Origin: Seriola aureovittata
Taxonomy: Eukaryota; Chordata; Actinopteri; Carangiformes; Carangidae
DNA length: 64,000 nt
Assembly: GCF_021018895.1 (NCBI RefSeq)
Contig: NC_079382.1
Span: 21,746,001 to 21,810,000, forward strand
Direction of reading: 5' to 3'
Numbering within the stretch: the first letter of the stretch is position 1; the number at the start of each line of letters is the position of its first letter. Position numbers and translations under genes: made by a program. Below are positions 24,476-41,600 of this stretch, piece after piece. A model generated the notes under the pieces. That model made no database searches and was not told the origin of the DNA. It saw only the letters and a list, made by a program, of their open reading frames with translations.

Positions 24476-25383
24476 ATTTGATTGGAGGGTTGTGTTGTGA
24501 GTATTTGCAGCACATGTTGTTTAATTGATGAAGATATTTTCTGAATTTGTTTTGTGTTTTCTTAAGTTGCAGTGCTTTGCGGTGCCATGAGCTCCGTACA
24601 CATCCCGGTCACAATTCTTTAATAACTGCAATGTTTGTATTCATGTGCAAAAAAAAAAAAAAAAAAGCCAATATATCATAATACAATTATCGCCTCAAAA
24701 ATGTGGAATTGGTGTGAATCTATTAAATATTTTTACAGGAGGAAATTACTGATGCACCTATTTATCAAGAGTTAAAAGTACATTCAACTGTGTGGTCACT
24801 ATCTGAAACCCACAGGCCAAACCAATCACACACCACTTCCTGCAACCAAGTGATTTCTCCCACGGCTCATCTGGACGCCTTAGACACAGCACGACTCAAA
24901 ACGAGGATTATCAGTCACGCCCCAAAAAATATTGCAACTACTTTTCACACCAGCAGCATCTAGAAACTGACAGCTGCCTGGATGATCGTATGGTTCTGTG
25001 TGAGTCCACGTCAGGCCAACTACAGCCATGAAATCATGTCTAGAACAACAACAGTCACAAGGCTCAAAATACCATCCAGCAGCCGACACAACAAATGAAC
25101 TTACATGTGAGACACTGTTAACATCCATAAACACTTGTTAAATTTATTCATAGAAATACCTTGTTAGTGTTGTGTTCATAAAAATTTGCATCAACAAAAA
25201 TGCGAAACAACCACACGCGTCAATTAAGTGCATCGACAAAAAAACAAAAACAAATACAGGAACGACAGTTTGTAGAATCAAAGAATCTCATTGTGAGACA
25301 CGATGGTACAAAGCAACTGATATGACACTTAAGAAGGTCAATTAACTTGGTTTTGAGAGTTTTGAAACATTTTGCAATTGAAA

Positions 25384-25389
25384 TTTATT
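25384..25389 (-). other. katna1 poly(A) signal candidate
   Basis: AATAAA on the minus strand, about 230 nt past the katna1 stop. Confidence 0.5.
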
Positions 25390-25540
25390 TCCAGTGAAAG
25401 TGAAAAAATCTGCAACTTTTCACCTTTTTCACTTTTCTAGATTTTCAAAACATAATTTTTCGACAGGAAGAGGTTCTACTTATTTACCTGATGTAATATT
25501 TCACCTAACTGCTTCAGACACATACTCAGCCACCACCATG

Positions 25541-25620
25541 AAACCACACACACACACACATACACACACACACTCTCACACTCTCTCACACACACACACA
25601 CACCTTTTTTTTTTTTTTTT
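25541..25620. repeat. CA-rich and poly-T tract abutting the katna1 stop
   Basis: An imperfect (CA)n run followed by 16 T ends directly at the katna1 stop codon. On the minus strand the 3' UTR therefore begins with poly-A followed by a (TG)n run. Confidence 0.9.
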
Positions 25621-30693
<5,073 letters not shown>

Positions 30694-31175
30694 GCTGCCG
30701 TGCAAACACAGACAACAGTTCAGCCCACCAACGTAATGCTAAATATATAAAACAATGATTGATATTTGACTACATAACGACAGTTTTTGGTTGAACCATT
30801 TATCTATATCCTTGCTGATGTGTAACATTTTATAATTGGCATTAGCAATTTCATCAATAGAGGAAAAATGTGTGCATTAAAATGTAGAGAGGGATTTCTG
30901 TTTCAAATCATGAATCATTCAATCATTAAATTGCCAAACCTTGTCTTTCATTGGTAAGGTATTGCGGTACGGAATAATTTTATCTTAACTGAATCCAGGA
31001 AAAAGTATAATGCAGGAGACATTTTTTACAACAAGTTCACTAGAAATACCTTCAACATTATCAGGTTTGAAGAACTGTTTTTTTCCTCCACCTTCGATTT
31101 TTTTTGATAAATTTAATTTGCTTTGTCCTCACTTTCTTTAGAAATTCACATCATCAGTATTGGCACATACTGACC

Positions 31176-31426
31176 TTAACCTCCTAGGACCTGGCGTCCA
31201 CATATGTGGACCTCACATTTTGGGTTCTCTAGACCACAATACTAACTTTTTCTCAACAAGGGCTTGGTGACCACATATGAGGATATTATACTGCCACTCA
31301 GTAATCGAAATTTAAAACTAATGTCCTCATATGTGGACATCATTTTTCTCAGGTCCCAATCAGCCTAAATAGCAAAGAGAAATTAAAAATGCACGCCATG
31401 CAAGAGTTCGGGTCTTAGGAGGTTAA
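31176..31426. mobile_element. TTAA-flanked MITE (piggyBac/Kolobok-like)
   Basis: A 251-bp element is bounded by TTAA at both ends. The terminal inverted repeats are TTAACCTCCTAGGACCT at the left and (reverse complement) TTAACCTCCTAAGACCC at the right. Inside are palindromic ccacatatgtgg motifs. TTAA target sites are characteristic of piggyBac and Kolobok elements. There is no coding capacity. It sits upstream of katna1 exon 1, probably in its first intron. Confidence 0.8.
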
Positions 31427-31437
31427 AAAAAAAAAAA

Positions 31438-31440
<3 letters not shown>

Positions 31441-31480
<40 letters not shown>
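31441..31480. repeat. (AT)n microsatellite
   Basis: About 20 AT dinucleotides directly after the A-run that borders the TTAA MITE. Confidence 0.97.
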
Positions 31481-31486
<6 letters not shown>

Positions 31487-32239
31487 GTTAGTGTTTGCAA
31501 AGCACATATTGTGAGCCATGTTGTTTTTTGCTGCCGGATGCTACCGGTCAGCTCAGGTGTCATTTATTTAGTATGTCTTTATGTTTTAGAAAGGGTCTGA
31601 CTTGCATCAGACTTATCTATGAGCAGAATTTAGACTGGATCAACTTTACAGACCAGTCTGAAATATCTTCTTATCTAAACCAGGTTTAAGTTTTGTATGA
31701 AGAGGTCAGACTAGTGCATCCCTAATTTTCTTACCAGTTTCCTGATAACAGAACATGGCCTGTCTTACTACAAAGACAAATGTATTCTAATGGTGGTAAA
31801 AAAAAAAATAAAAACTGTTCCAAGTTGTAAATCCTTCTTGTGATAATGTGAGAGTGAACTAGCAAAGCAACGCTTTTGTTTGCCGTTATTTGGACCATCA
31901 CTCTTTGCTACCGTCGGGTCATCGTAAGGCTAAAGAAAAACATACAAATCCATGCTATGTTACAGGTAGTCTTTCACGTTAACTTGGTGCAGTGTTTACA
32001 TTATATAAGCACAGTTTTAAGTCTTTTTCTGTGACACACAAAGCAACAGGGTTGTTAGTGTTGCTCAGGATTAGCCGAGTCTCGCCCAACTGACTCACAA
32101 ATGTTTGAGTCAAAATGCGACACAAACGTCTACACGTAGAGATGCTAGCTCCCGGTATTTTACTAAAGTATTCCCCGGTTACGTTGAAAACATATTAACT
32201 TAACTGTTTACTCTACACGGTACACTGTTGACGTTGTTA

Positions 32240-32710
32240 CTACTCAGCCTCACTTTGAATTTCAAGCCGGGTGGATGGTTTCCCCTCTCTGGTACAGACA
32301 AAAAAAAAAAGTTTTAAAGCGATATCTTCTCATAACTCGACGAACACAACTGGTTCGTGTAAATCTACGTGGAGTTAACGTATAAAAATTGTCACACAAA
32401 ACCAGTTTGTACCGGGTTTATACTCAACTTTTCAGTTGAACACACGCAGAGTCCTCACAGCGGTTTGTGACGAGTTCCGCTGTGGCAGTTCAAAGAGTGA
32501 CAACTTATCGAAGACAGCCGAAAGAAACCGAACGGGACGAACGAGCTGTCGACGTTTACAGTTCAACTGATAGTGCGGAAGTCGGCGACGGCGCACGTTC
32601 GGTATGCAAATCAAACGAGCTGGAGAAAAAGTTTTGATTTCCGCTCTAAACTTTCAAAGTAAAACCGAGTAACTTTCCCAACGGTACGTTACGGAAGTGG
32701 ATTACGCCCA
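32240..32710 (-). promoter_or_regulatory. Likely katna1 promoter/first-exon region
   Basis: CpG-richer than its flanks and placed upstream of katna1 on its sense strand. It contains acggaagtgg (about 32691), an ETS-type core. No TATA is evident. The exact first exon could not be fixed; this is inferred from position and composition. Confidence 0.4.
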
Positions 32711-34688
32711 CGTGTGATCTTCTTTATTTATTTATTTATTTTTAATTCTGACTTAAATCTCAGAAAGAAAAGAAGAGAAAGAAAAGGAAAGAAAAGGAAA
32801 AAATTAATAAATGTTATACATATACACACATATACATACATACACACATACCTACACATAAATGTGTCTGCCCTTGTTTATTGCCAGACGGTGCTCACTC
32901 TGTACATGGTCTTTCTCAGGTTCTTATCAGTTAGTGTGGTCAGGTAGTCTGCCACAGTATAGTGTCTGTTTAGGGCACAATATGTCTCTAGTTTGTGTTG
33001 TGAGCGTGCAATATTATTCTGATGTATTTTTGTTTTTCTTTAGTTATACTTTGTTTGGGTCTAATCTTCTGAGTGATAGTGTAACTGCTCTGAGGCAGGT
33101 TGGGGTTTGTTATGAGATCTAATATATAGGGCATGTCTTTAGTGCAAACTGTGAAAACCATGGATAAATTGCATTAATTCCACCTTCTGTGCCAAAAAAA
33201 CACACATTGATTGAAAAATGACTAACAACTAATGCAGTAAGACAATCGGATGTTTGCTTCTTTTAGGAACAATATGACCTTTGTTTAGTTCAGTCACATT
33301 TGTATAGTTAGACTTCATAATTATGCAATTAGTGATAGACAGAATAAGCTCAGACACAATGAAAGATCACATAAATCACATTGGGATTCATCTTCAGCAC
33401 TCGCCAGTAGTAATTTAGCATCAAATACATCATAAATGGTGTTAGTCTTTTGAAGATAATATTTCTCAGTGCATCAACAAAACAATGGCAAAGGCAATAA
33501 GGTACAGACACAGGGCTAATAAATGCTAATAAACCCCTATAGGAATTACATGTGCACACAAGCTTCAGTAATTAGCTCAACAATAATAATTTGGAACAAT
33601 GCACCAGACGTTTTAAATAGAGCTGCACAAATCAGCATTTTTTTTAATATAAAAAGACATAAATAATTACCCCAACCCTTCACCCGCAAACAAACCACAG
33701 AGTCATCACTCAGTTCAACAGAGCATTTGTGTCTTCTCTTTGTTCTGATTTAATGACTCAGCTCTCATCAACCTAATGTCCAACAGGCAGCTGTTTTCAG
33801 CAGGATAGCGCTGATAAGCCCACTGTACACTAGCTGCCCTGAGCCAACCAGCTGACAGTTAGACACTAAGTGGTGAACAGAAAACAGAGACACACTAGAA
33901 TTACCTATTGCCTTGCGGTTGTATGCCTCAGCCACTCAGACTAATTTCAGGTTATGTCCCTGTTTATTCAGAATCATATAAAATATTAACCATTTATGTG
34001 AATCATAATTGCTGTGTAAAGTCTTGAGTAATAAGTGTGACCTTTGACCTTTGACCACTAAAATCTAACCATTTCATCTTTGAGTCCAAGTGAATGTTTG
34101 TACTAAATTGTACTTAAAAAGTTCTGTCAAAGCGTTACTGAGGTATTGTGTCCACAAGATTTTGACAGACAGACGTACGTATGAACAGACAGACAACCCG
34201 AAAACAATATGACTGACTTCCGCCGGCAAAACAAAGACCCAGAGAGTATCAATATCAGGGAGCATTGATGCTCATGATTAATACCTTGACATTTACCAAT
34301 ACTGAATAATTTCACTAATAATTAGGACCAAGCTATGCAAACCAAAGCTGTGCATTTTGAAAATGATAACTGCTCTAGGCTTACCGTGTTGTTTTAGCAG
34401 CTCTGCCTGTATGCGCTGTTCCAGGAGCACCAACAAAAAGAGTCAACGAAAACAGCAGTTTGTGCACATGATTACATTTACCAGATGGATGCAAACAAGA
34501 CTCAAAATTAATGCTAATGCCTCTCTGTGTCTGCTCAATGTGTAAGTTAGCAACTGTTAACTGTTAACAATTTCACATATCAACTTAATAATCACTGCAG
34601 GAAAATACTCTCATCAAGTGATCGTAGTACAGTGTTAATTTTCAGTGTTAAGTCCCCACAGTAGCTGGTCATGATGTAGTTGTCATGG
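32711..34688. other. Spacer between katna1 and the GPCR gene
   Basis: Low-complexity (TTTA)n and purine tracts occur at about 32720-32860. The rest is unremarkable A/T-rich DNA with one interspersed repeat at 34036-34220. No gene is supported. Confidence 0.5.
34036..34220 (+). repeat. Teleost 'tgacctttgacc' repeat, copy 2
   Basis: It begins tgacctttgacctttgacca, continues aaaatctaaccatttcatc ... gagtccaag and ends gacagacaacccgaaaacaatatgac. The left half matches 41530-41640 and the right half matches 26456-26535, so this is the fullest of three copies in the window. Confidence 0.7.
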
Positions 34689-35762
34689 TCAAGATATTTC
34701 CAGTTTTTCAATACTGACATGCTGTATTTCATTGAGTCTGTTCACTGAAGTGAAGCTCACACTCAGGTAGCTCATGTCTTTTGACCAGGGGTTCAACGTT
34801 TTTCCAAACACCTCCTTTGCCTTTCTCCTAAAATGTTGCCCCACAATGACAAACAGGAAGGGGTTAAGAGCACTGTTGCTGTACCCCAGATATGTGGACA
34901 GTTGTATGCCAATGTCCAGGACATGTCCCCATAGGCACCCGGGCGTGACCTCGAAGTAATCCAGAGTGTCAAGAAAAAGCATCACCTGGTGTGGTGTCCA
35001 ACAGAAGAGAAAGACGGCCAGCACGGCCAGAACCAGGTAGGCAGCCTTCCTCTCTGCCCTCACCCCAGGGAGTCCACTGGCTCCCCGGTCGTTCAGAGCA
35101 GCCACGATGTGACGAGTGCAGTAAACCACTACCAGAACGGGAATTAGAAAACCCATCACGTTCCTGCTGATGTTGTGGTGTAAGCTCCATGCTGGGTGGG
35201 GGTAGTCGAGAATGCAGGCATCCACACCGGCATCCTTTACGTATGTCACCGTGCGGAAGAGCAGGATGGGCAGACTGAAGAGGAAGCCCAGGATCCAGAT
35301 CCCCAGGCAGATACGCTTGGCCCAGGCAGCTCTCCTCAGACGGCTAGGGCACAGGGGCTTCACCAGAGCCAAGTAGCGGTCCATACTAACCAGCATGAGG
35401 AACAGAACACTGCAGATGTAGTTCATAGAGATGACCACGTTGACTAGCTTACAAAGGATCTCTCCGAAGTCCCACTGGTAGCCTTGTGCGATGGTGACAG
35501 CCCAGAAGGGGAGGCAGGAGATCATGACGAGGTCAGCAGCCGCCAGGTTCCCCAGGTAGACATCAGCCACAGTGCAGGGTTTCCTCTGCAGGCAGAACAC
35601 ACAGAGAACCAGGCTGTTCCCCAACAGCCCCATCACACTGATCAAACCCAGGAAGGCCGGCTGCAGGGAGGACAGCCACAGCCAAGCTTCAGTGTAGTTA
35701 CTGCAGGGGTCCAACTCTGGGCCCACAGTTGGGACCAACCAGTCTGATGCATTCACAGCCAT
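34689..35762 (-). CDS. bdkrb2: Bradykinin receptor-like GPCR (B2-type)
   Basis: Rhodopsin-class peptide receptor at the plasma membrane, 357 residues in one exon. The N-terminus has sequons N4-A-S and N-Y-T. TM2 carries YLGNLAAADL and a CLPFWA motif; the TM3 end reads LVSMDRYLALVKPL with an intact D-R-Y; TM6 has F-C-W-T-P; TM7 has YSNSALNPFLFVIVG. These patterns follow bradykinin receptors, and S-[MI]-D-R-Y-L-A-L-V-K favours B2 over B1. The TM7 N-P-x-x-Y is N-P-F-L-F here (Tyr to Phe). Kinins would be expected to signal through Gq. The start ATG is preceded by TCACAGTTTCCA, so a 5' UTR acceptor is possible. B1 versus B2 cannot be settled without a tree. Confidence 0.8.
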   Translation of the reverse strand: MAVNASDWLVPTVGPELDPCSNYTEAWLWLSSLQPAFLGLISVMGLLGNSLVLCVFCLQRKPCTVADVYLGNLAAADLVMISCLPFWAVTIAQGYQWDFGEILCKLVNVVISMNYICSVLFLMLVSMDRYLALVKPLCPSRLRRAAWAKRICLGIWILGFLFSLPILLFRTVTYVKDAGVDACILDYPHPAWSLHHNISRNVMGFLIPVLVVVYCTRHIVAALNDRGASGLPGVRAERKAAYLVLAVLAVFLFCWTPHQVMLFLDTLDYFEVTPGCLWGHVLDIGIQLSTYLGYSNSALNPFLFVIVGQHFRRKAKEVFGKTLNPWSKDMSYLSVSFTSVNRLNEIQHVSIEKLEIS

Positions 35763-38329
35763 TGGAAACTGTGAATGACAAAAAACAGGGTCAACATAAG
35801 CAACCAGACAAGGTTCATGTATAATACAGAAATTACAGTAAGAAGAAAGGGAGAGAGGGACATGGACTCATATAATTGTGTCATCCTTAAATTGGACTGT
35901 ACCATTTCTAAGTGTCTCGTGTCTAAGTGTCGCGGCTCTGTCCTTAAGTCTCTGCTGCCATGTGTCACACAAAGACTATAGGCTAAGTGTTGTAGCAGTA
36001 GCTCATTATGTAGCTTGTTAAATACACTTCACTTACAGTTACAGTAATTTACAGTTACGGTTTATCAAACTACTGTTAGCTAATGCATCCTTTCATTTCC
36101 AATGTTGACTTGTCATTTCATTACCAATATAAAATGTCATATTTGATTTAATTTTAGCACACACTGGTTCGCAGTCATGTGCAGTGGGACAATGGAGGAT
36201 TATTATAGAGATACGTTTTGACATCAATATGGATCTCAGTTCATTGAAGCACAATCCTGGACTGTAGTGGGTTCCCTTTCACCCCGGAGAAATAGTTGAT
36301 CTCCCCTTAGTGTCATAGTATAATTTGCACTCTGCCGGTACAGATAATCTTTCATTATTGCAGCTTTGATTAATTGCTGCTCTGTATCCATCTCTCTGTT
36401 TTTTCCTACACTGTAGCTTTATTTTACAGGTTTACAAACATTGATTTACAGCTATAGAATTATTTGTGAACATCACTTTAGCAGCTGGAAATCACTTTGA
36501 CCCTAATTTGAGCCAATAGGAACGAGACAGTCTGTTGGATGAACAAGGTGTTTACAGTAGTAGAGATATGGTGTAATAAAAGCATGGAAAAACTGTGCTG
36601 CATAACTTTGGAAGAACACAGTTCCTGCATTCCTGTTTGAAAATGTTATCTCAGTATTAAATATTTCGATGAATACCTCTGCCTCCCTTATAAATTCATG
36701 CTGAAATGAGACACATTTCATCACCTACGAGAAACAGATACCATCGTAGAGCGGCTCAGCGATCTACTTTCCCTCTTGACGTATTGTGTGATATACAGTG
36801 AGAAATTCTGCCTATTTTGTTTTTTACTTATTACATTTTTGTTTGAGACTGTCCATGGCTTAGACAGCAGAAATTGCCTCATCACCATATCTGCATTTAT
36901 TACAGATATACTGTTATTAATTAATTTGTTCAAAGCAGCTGTAAATGACAAAACGGGTCTAGAAACGAAAGGTCAGACACACCTTCCTTTCTATCTGCTA
37001 CTAACCTTATGTCCGTGGCTCAGCCTTATCCATCCAGATTTGCCTGATGTTTGTACCCTGCAGATAATTGTTACGGTGGTCTCGCCTGCACTGAAGTGAA
37101 CACTGGGAGGCTGCTCACTTTTATATGTGCAGACCCAGAGATCATCAGTGTGTCGTCACCCAACAGCTACTGCGCTGTGTTCTGGCTCACTGAAATGGTA
37201 TGACTCAGTGACCGCTGAAAAATAGTGTTGGGGTTTAGTTACACAGATCTGGATTTTTGGCTTCTGTATCGAAAGCATCTGCTACAAATGGCCCAAGACA
37301 GCGAGGCAATGTGATTCATGATCAATGTCTCCAGGAGAGGAAACAGAAAGGGGTCCAGATTCCTGGACTGATGGGAAACTTTGAGTGTAAATAATAAATA
37401 ATCCTCAGCAGCTGCCAAGGAGTCCATGAGCAAGAAAAAAAATTGCTGATGATTTTTATCTGCTTGTATTCTTTTATTTCATTTTCTTACAGCCTTTGAA
37501 TCACACTCGGACGTCCTGCTGCCGAGGAAACAGTTGACAAATCAGAGCTTTGTAATTGAACCGTCTTCTCAGCAGTTGGATAGAGCACATTTGGAGCTGA
37601 TCTCATTAAGTTTTCACAACCCAACCTTTTTAAAAAACTAGTAACAATATGTTCTGTATTAGACAGTAAACAAACACAGTCATACCCTAATTAGACACCA
37701 TAAACCTAATTCATGCTGTGATTAAAAACCTTGTTTAATTCTGTGTTAGATCTAAAATATACAAAATTATACTGTAATTAGAAACTAAATAAGATGCTTT
37801 CCATGGCCACGATAAAACAGCATCAGAAGGCTTTTAGTCATTCTGAACTCGCGAAGCAAAGCACAAAAACCAGAGGTAAAAGGTGAAATAAGTTCTTTAT
37901 TGTAATTATGGAGCAAGGGGAAGTTGATGGGGGAAGAAAAGGCTCAGGGCCGAGGGCAGAATGACGGAAAGGGGAAGTGTCCAGGGGTAGAACCGTTGTT
38001 GGGGAAAGGGATTGGGCCGTGACTCGCTGCAGGCGGTGAAGAGGGGAATGGGGATTCCTCTTCAGGCATAGAGCCACAGGTGACTGGAGTCCCAACAGAC
38101 AGGTGAAGTGAGAACAGAGGTCACATGGACAGGCACCTAGAGCCGACTGCACAGTAAAAGAGCGCTTCCTTTGAGCGTTGCCAACGTCAAGTATTTCAAT
38201 ACACAATCAATCACAGATGCAGTTGAAAATGTGTTTGGATCAAATGGCCTGAACAACTTTCTGTGTGTGACTCAAGCTTGAGATGGGACCTCAGTAATAA
38301 GTGGTGTAGCTGCTGGCTTCAGTGTTTCT
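35763..38329. other. Gene-poor DNA upstream of the GPCR gene
   Basis: It should contain the receptor's promoter and 5' UTR. Open frames here (e.g. plus 36776-37099, minus 37838-38206) show no domain, no clear splice partners and unremarkable composition. Nothing further is supported. Confidence 0.5.
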
Positions 38330-38600
38330 CTATAGTGAATCATCAGGGATCAACTTCTGCGTTTGGGTAAGAGTGAACTTGTACAGCTCTCTAAGAAAGT
38401 CTGCGAAAGCTTTGATGACGAACTTCACAGCTGTGTCAAGGTGCCGCCCAGCGTTGACACGGCAGATGTCGAACACTGATCAAAATCCATCATGATGTTG
38501 GAATTGATGCAGAGGTCGTTCTGCAAGAGTTTGATGTAACGTTCAGACACAGAATGAACTTCAAACAGGCAGGAATACTATTTCATTTTGTTGTTGGTTT
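38330..38600 (-). pseudogene. Degraded coding fragment, unidentified
   Basis: On the minus strand two open stretches line up across one frameshift near 38475. The first reads E-R-Y-I-K-L-L-Q-N-D-L-C-I-N-S-N, then a frame change. The second reads V-F-D-I-C-R-V-N-A-G-R-H-L-D-T and F-A-D-F-L-R-E-L-Y-K-F, ending in TAG at 38330. The composition looks like a real helical protein rather than noise, but I do not recognise the family. There is no start codon or intact frame, so it is probably a pseudogene or an exon relic. Confidence 0.4.
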
Positions 38601-38649
38601 GATCTTACTGTTGCATATTGTTATAAGTAGTTGGCTAAGCAACTGTTCT

Positions 38650-38677
38650 GATGATGATGATGATGATGATGATGATG
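38650..38677. repeat. (GAT)n microsatellite
   Basis: About nine tandem GAT units in intergenic DNA. Confidence 0.9.
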
Positions 38678-41600
38678 CTAAATGAGGGAATCTGTTGCTT
38701 CATGTCAACTTTTACTGCATGTTTAGTATATAATAGTATATTGTGGCCTATTGTTGTTATTTTTCAGGCCTGTTTGTTGGTCTTTGAAATGCAAGCGGTA
38801 AGATAATCAGAGTGTTATGGTGGTGTCACGTCACAACTTTAGGGCTAAAATACACAAATCAATCTCACTCTCTCTCTTTTGCTCACTCGTTCAATGAGTA
38901 GAACCTATGGCTCTCATTATTCATCTCAAATTGCTGGATTGGATTCCCCTGGACCACCTCCAAAGGTCTGGGCTGATCAGTACCATCAGTTTATTTTGAT
39001 ATGTTCAGCCTTTCCAACTGGACTTTCTTGTCAGTATTCATCTACGTATACCCATAAACTCTTTCCTTTACTCCTGTAGTTGGATGTTGGTTTGTCAGCA
39101 TACCCTCATTTATCACATTAATCCATGCTACACTACAGGATGAAATGTTCCACACACACGACCAAGTGACTCACAGCTGACTTCTGATTTCCCGTCTTCT
39201 CTTTGTCTCAGTTTCCTCTCCCTCTCTCAGTCTAATCCTTTTTTCACTCCACTTCCTTCCGTCCTTTCCCAAATCAGGTTATGCAGCAGCGTGCAGGGAG
39301 GCTGGCCGCACAGCTGCAGATCAGTCTGTCATCACAGATGAATGACTTAATTAAGTTTTCAACAAGTGTGTATTAGGCGTGGACTGGTGGAGTCCAGCAG
39401 CGGAGCTTCACAGGCATATTTTTTTTATAGATTTTATATTCTTTATCTGTGGTTTCTGCAGATTATATGCTTAAATGGACCAATGTTTATACATTCTGAC
39501 AGAGTGTGAATTATACAGATCAGGATGTCAGCAGCTCCACGGTCTGAAATAAACTCTGCTAAAATATGCTCACAGAATAGCACTTTATAATGATAACATT
39601 TACTGAAACTGAAGTCCAGCAGAATAATAAACAAGGAGGAATTCACACTGGAAAGCCTGATGTTTGAGAGGAATCCAAGTATTCAGCCAGTCTGTGTTCA
39701 AAACTTCTCATTACGGACTCAAAGCCAGCGTATCCATATTTGGAGACTTGTTTCCATTTCCAGTTTATTTTTGAGCTTTTCTGTTTCTGTATGAAAATAA
39801 ACTAGTTGTGAATATAACAAAACATGTACCTGAAATACACACAGATGCCTGAGAAGGTGTGCAGCTGTCAGCTCCTCTAGCCATGCACGGGTACGCTGTC
39901 ATCCACCTTGCAAGTTCCTATAAATCTGTTGATGAATTTTATCCAAGAGAGACATTGTGATTATGATGAACAGAAAATCCCCAAATCAGGAGAGTGGTTC
40001 ACAGCCACAGATTTCTAACCTCCTTAGATGCTTTGAGATAAAGATTAAAAACAAGAATTACCACCTTATAGTTGTTTCCTCCACCAACCAGCCAAGTTGC
40101 AGGAAATATGGTCACAATATCTCCTTCCTGAATTGCAGCAATGTCATTATGATACCTCATACCAATTCTCAGTGCCAGGGTATACACAGACAAACACACA
40201 AAAAATAATAGGCAAGCAGAACTCAGCACACAACAGCTCAGAGCCAATTTCCACAGTGTACTGCTGAAGAGCAGTGAAATGTCTTGATATATACAGAACA
40301 AAATGTCTCAAAACCACAACAGTTGAATAAACAGTGGGGAATGCACACCACAGTTCAAGCTGACCCTTGAGTCAGTCCTATCTGCGTCCGTGATTCACGC
40401 TCTGACAGTCACCAGGAGTCTGTTTTGCGTCCCGGAAGTTCAAGACGGAGTGATACCTCCTTGTACCAGGAGGCCAGAGAATCACCTCCCCTGCGCGGGA
40501 TGGACGGGTGAAGACTGGACGGATATGGAGATTAAAATCACACACCTGTTGTTGATCATGTGCGAACCTGAAGAGGACACACTTCTTAATGTTTTGTTCG
40601 CTCATAGATTTGTAATATTTTGTTACAACAGTTAGTTCCGACCAATGAATTTGATTGGAGGAGAGACTTTCCACGAGCGCTGACAGACTTGTAGGTACAT
40701 GTATCACTCCGCTTAACCGTCAATCAGCGTCACATTAACGGTCGTTATCTGTCTTAGATTGTAACAAACTTTGCAAAGATGAAAATATTTCCAGAAATGA
40801 CATTTGAATTAAATAAAGTCCTGGTCGCCAGAAGAGGATGAAGGGGAGAGGCCTGGATACTTCAGCGCACACTTGAGGTAACGTTTACTTGTTTGCTTAG
40901 CAACAGTCCAGTTCCGGAACTATTTGTGTTGGCGTAGACACATGAATGATGAAATAAACAAACTAATCGTTATCTGTTGTTGCTTATTTAACTAATGTGA
41001 CGCTCGTAGAACTGGAGTATAAACGAAATATCACACGAGAGGGAGTGATGTCGCACTCTACCGCTATTGCTTAATTAATGAACTGATAATTAATGAATAT
41101 TGAATATGAATATTTTATTCAGCGTGTGAAACTGCTTTTATTCATGCCAGAGATTTCAGATTTCCAGTCAGTTAAAGGAAAAAAAGTCCATGAGTTCAGT
41201 TTTGATTTCATTGTTTACCTTATTTGTCCAAGATTGCAGTGTGTAGTGTCTGACTCCTCGGGGGCCGAGTTGTGAAACACCGGTGCTGCCAGGAATTGAG
41301 TGCGGAGATAGTGACGTTTAACTGCTGGCGTGTCGTCACGCTAATCACCCCTCCCTCTTCATGTGTGCGTCAGTGACGTGTATCGACGGACCCATGTACG
41401 TTCTTCTCCTCGCGCTAGAGATGCGCACGAGACAAACCGCAGCACTCCCTCAAAGGAGACAACAGATCACGTCTCATTGGACAGACAGATAGATAGTATA
41501 CTGTATATAAAAACTAGAATCACCTCCTTGTGGTTGACCTTGACCTTTGACCTTTAACCACCAAAATCTAATCAGTTCATCCTTGAGTCCAAATTGGACA

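Larger units (their letters stand above)
21623..25383. other. ginm1/katna1 tail-to-tail spacer
   Basis: This contains the ginm1 3' UTR at the left and a poor intergenic stretch. It holds a CA microsatellite, an A-run near 23851 and a teleost repeat tail near 24409. No further coding region or RNA gene is supported. Confidence 0.5.

Noticed and set aside
37838..38206. 122-residue minus-strand frame
   Set aside because: Proline- and leucine-rich with no motif, no splice context and no promoter; likely chance.
40378..40707. Opposed frames on both strands
   Set aside because: Neither shows a domain. Mutually overlapping frames in a CpG-richer patch are expected by chance.
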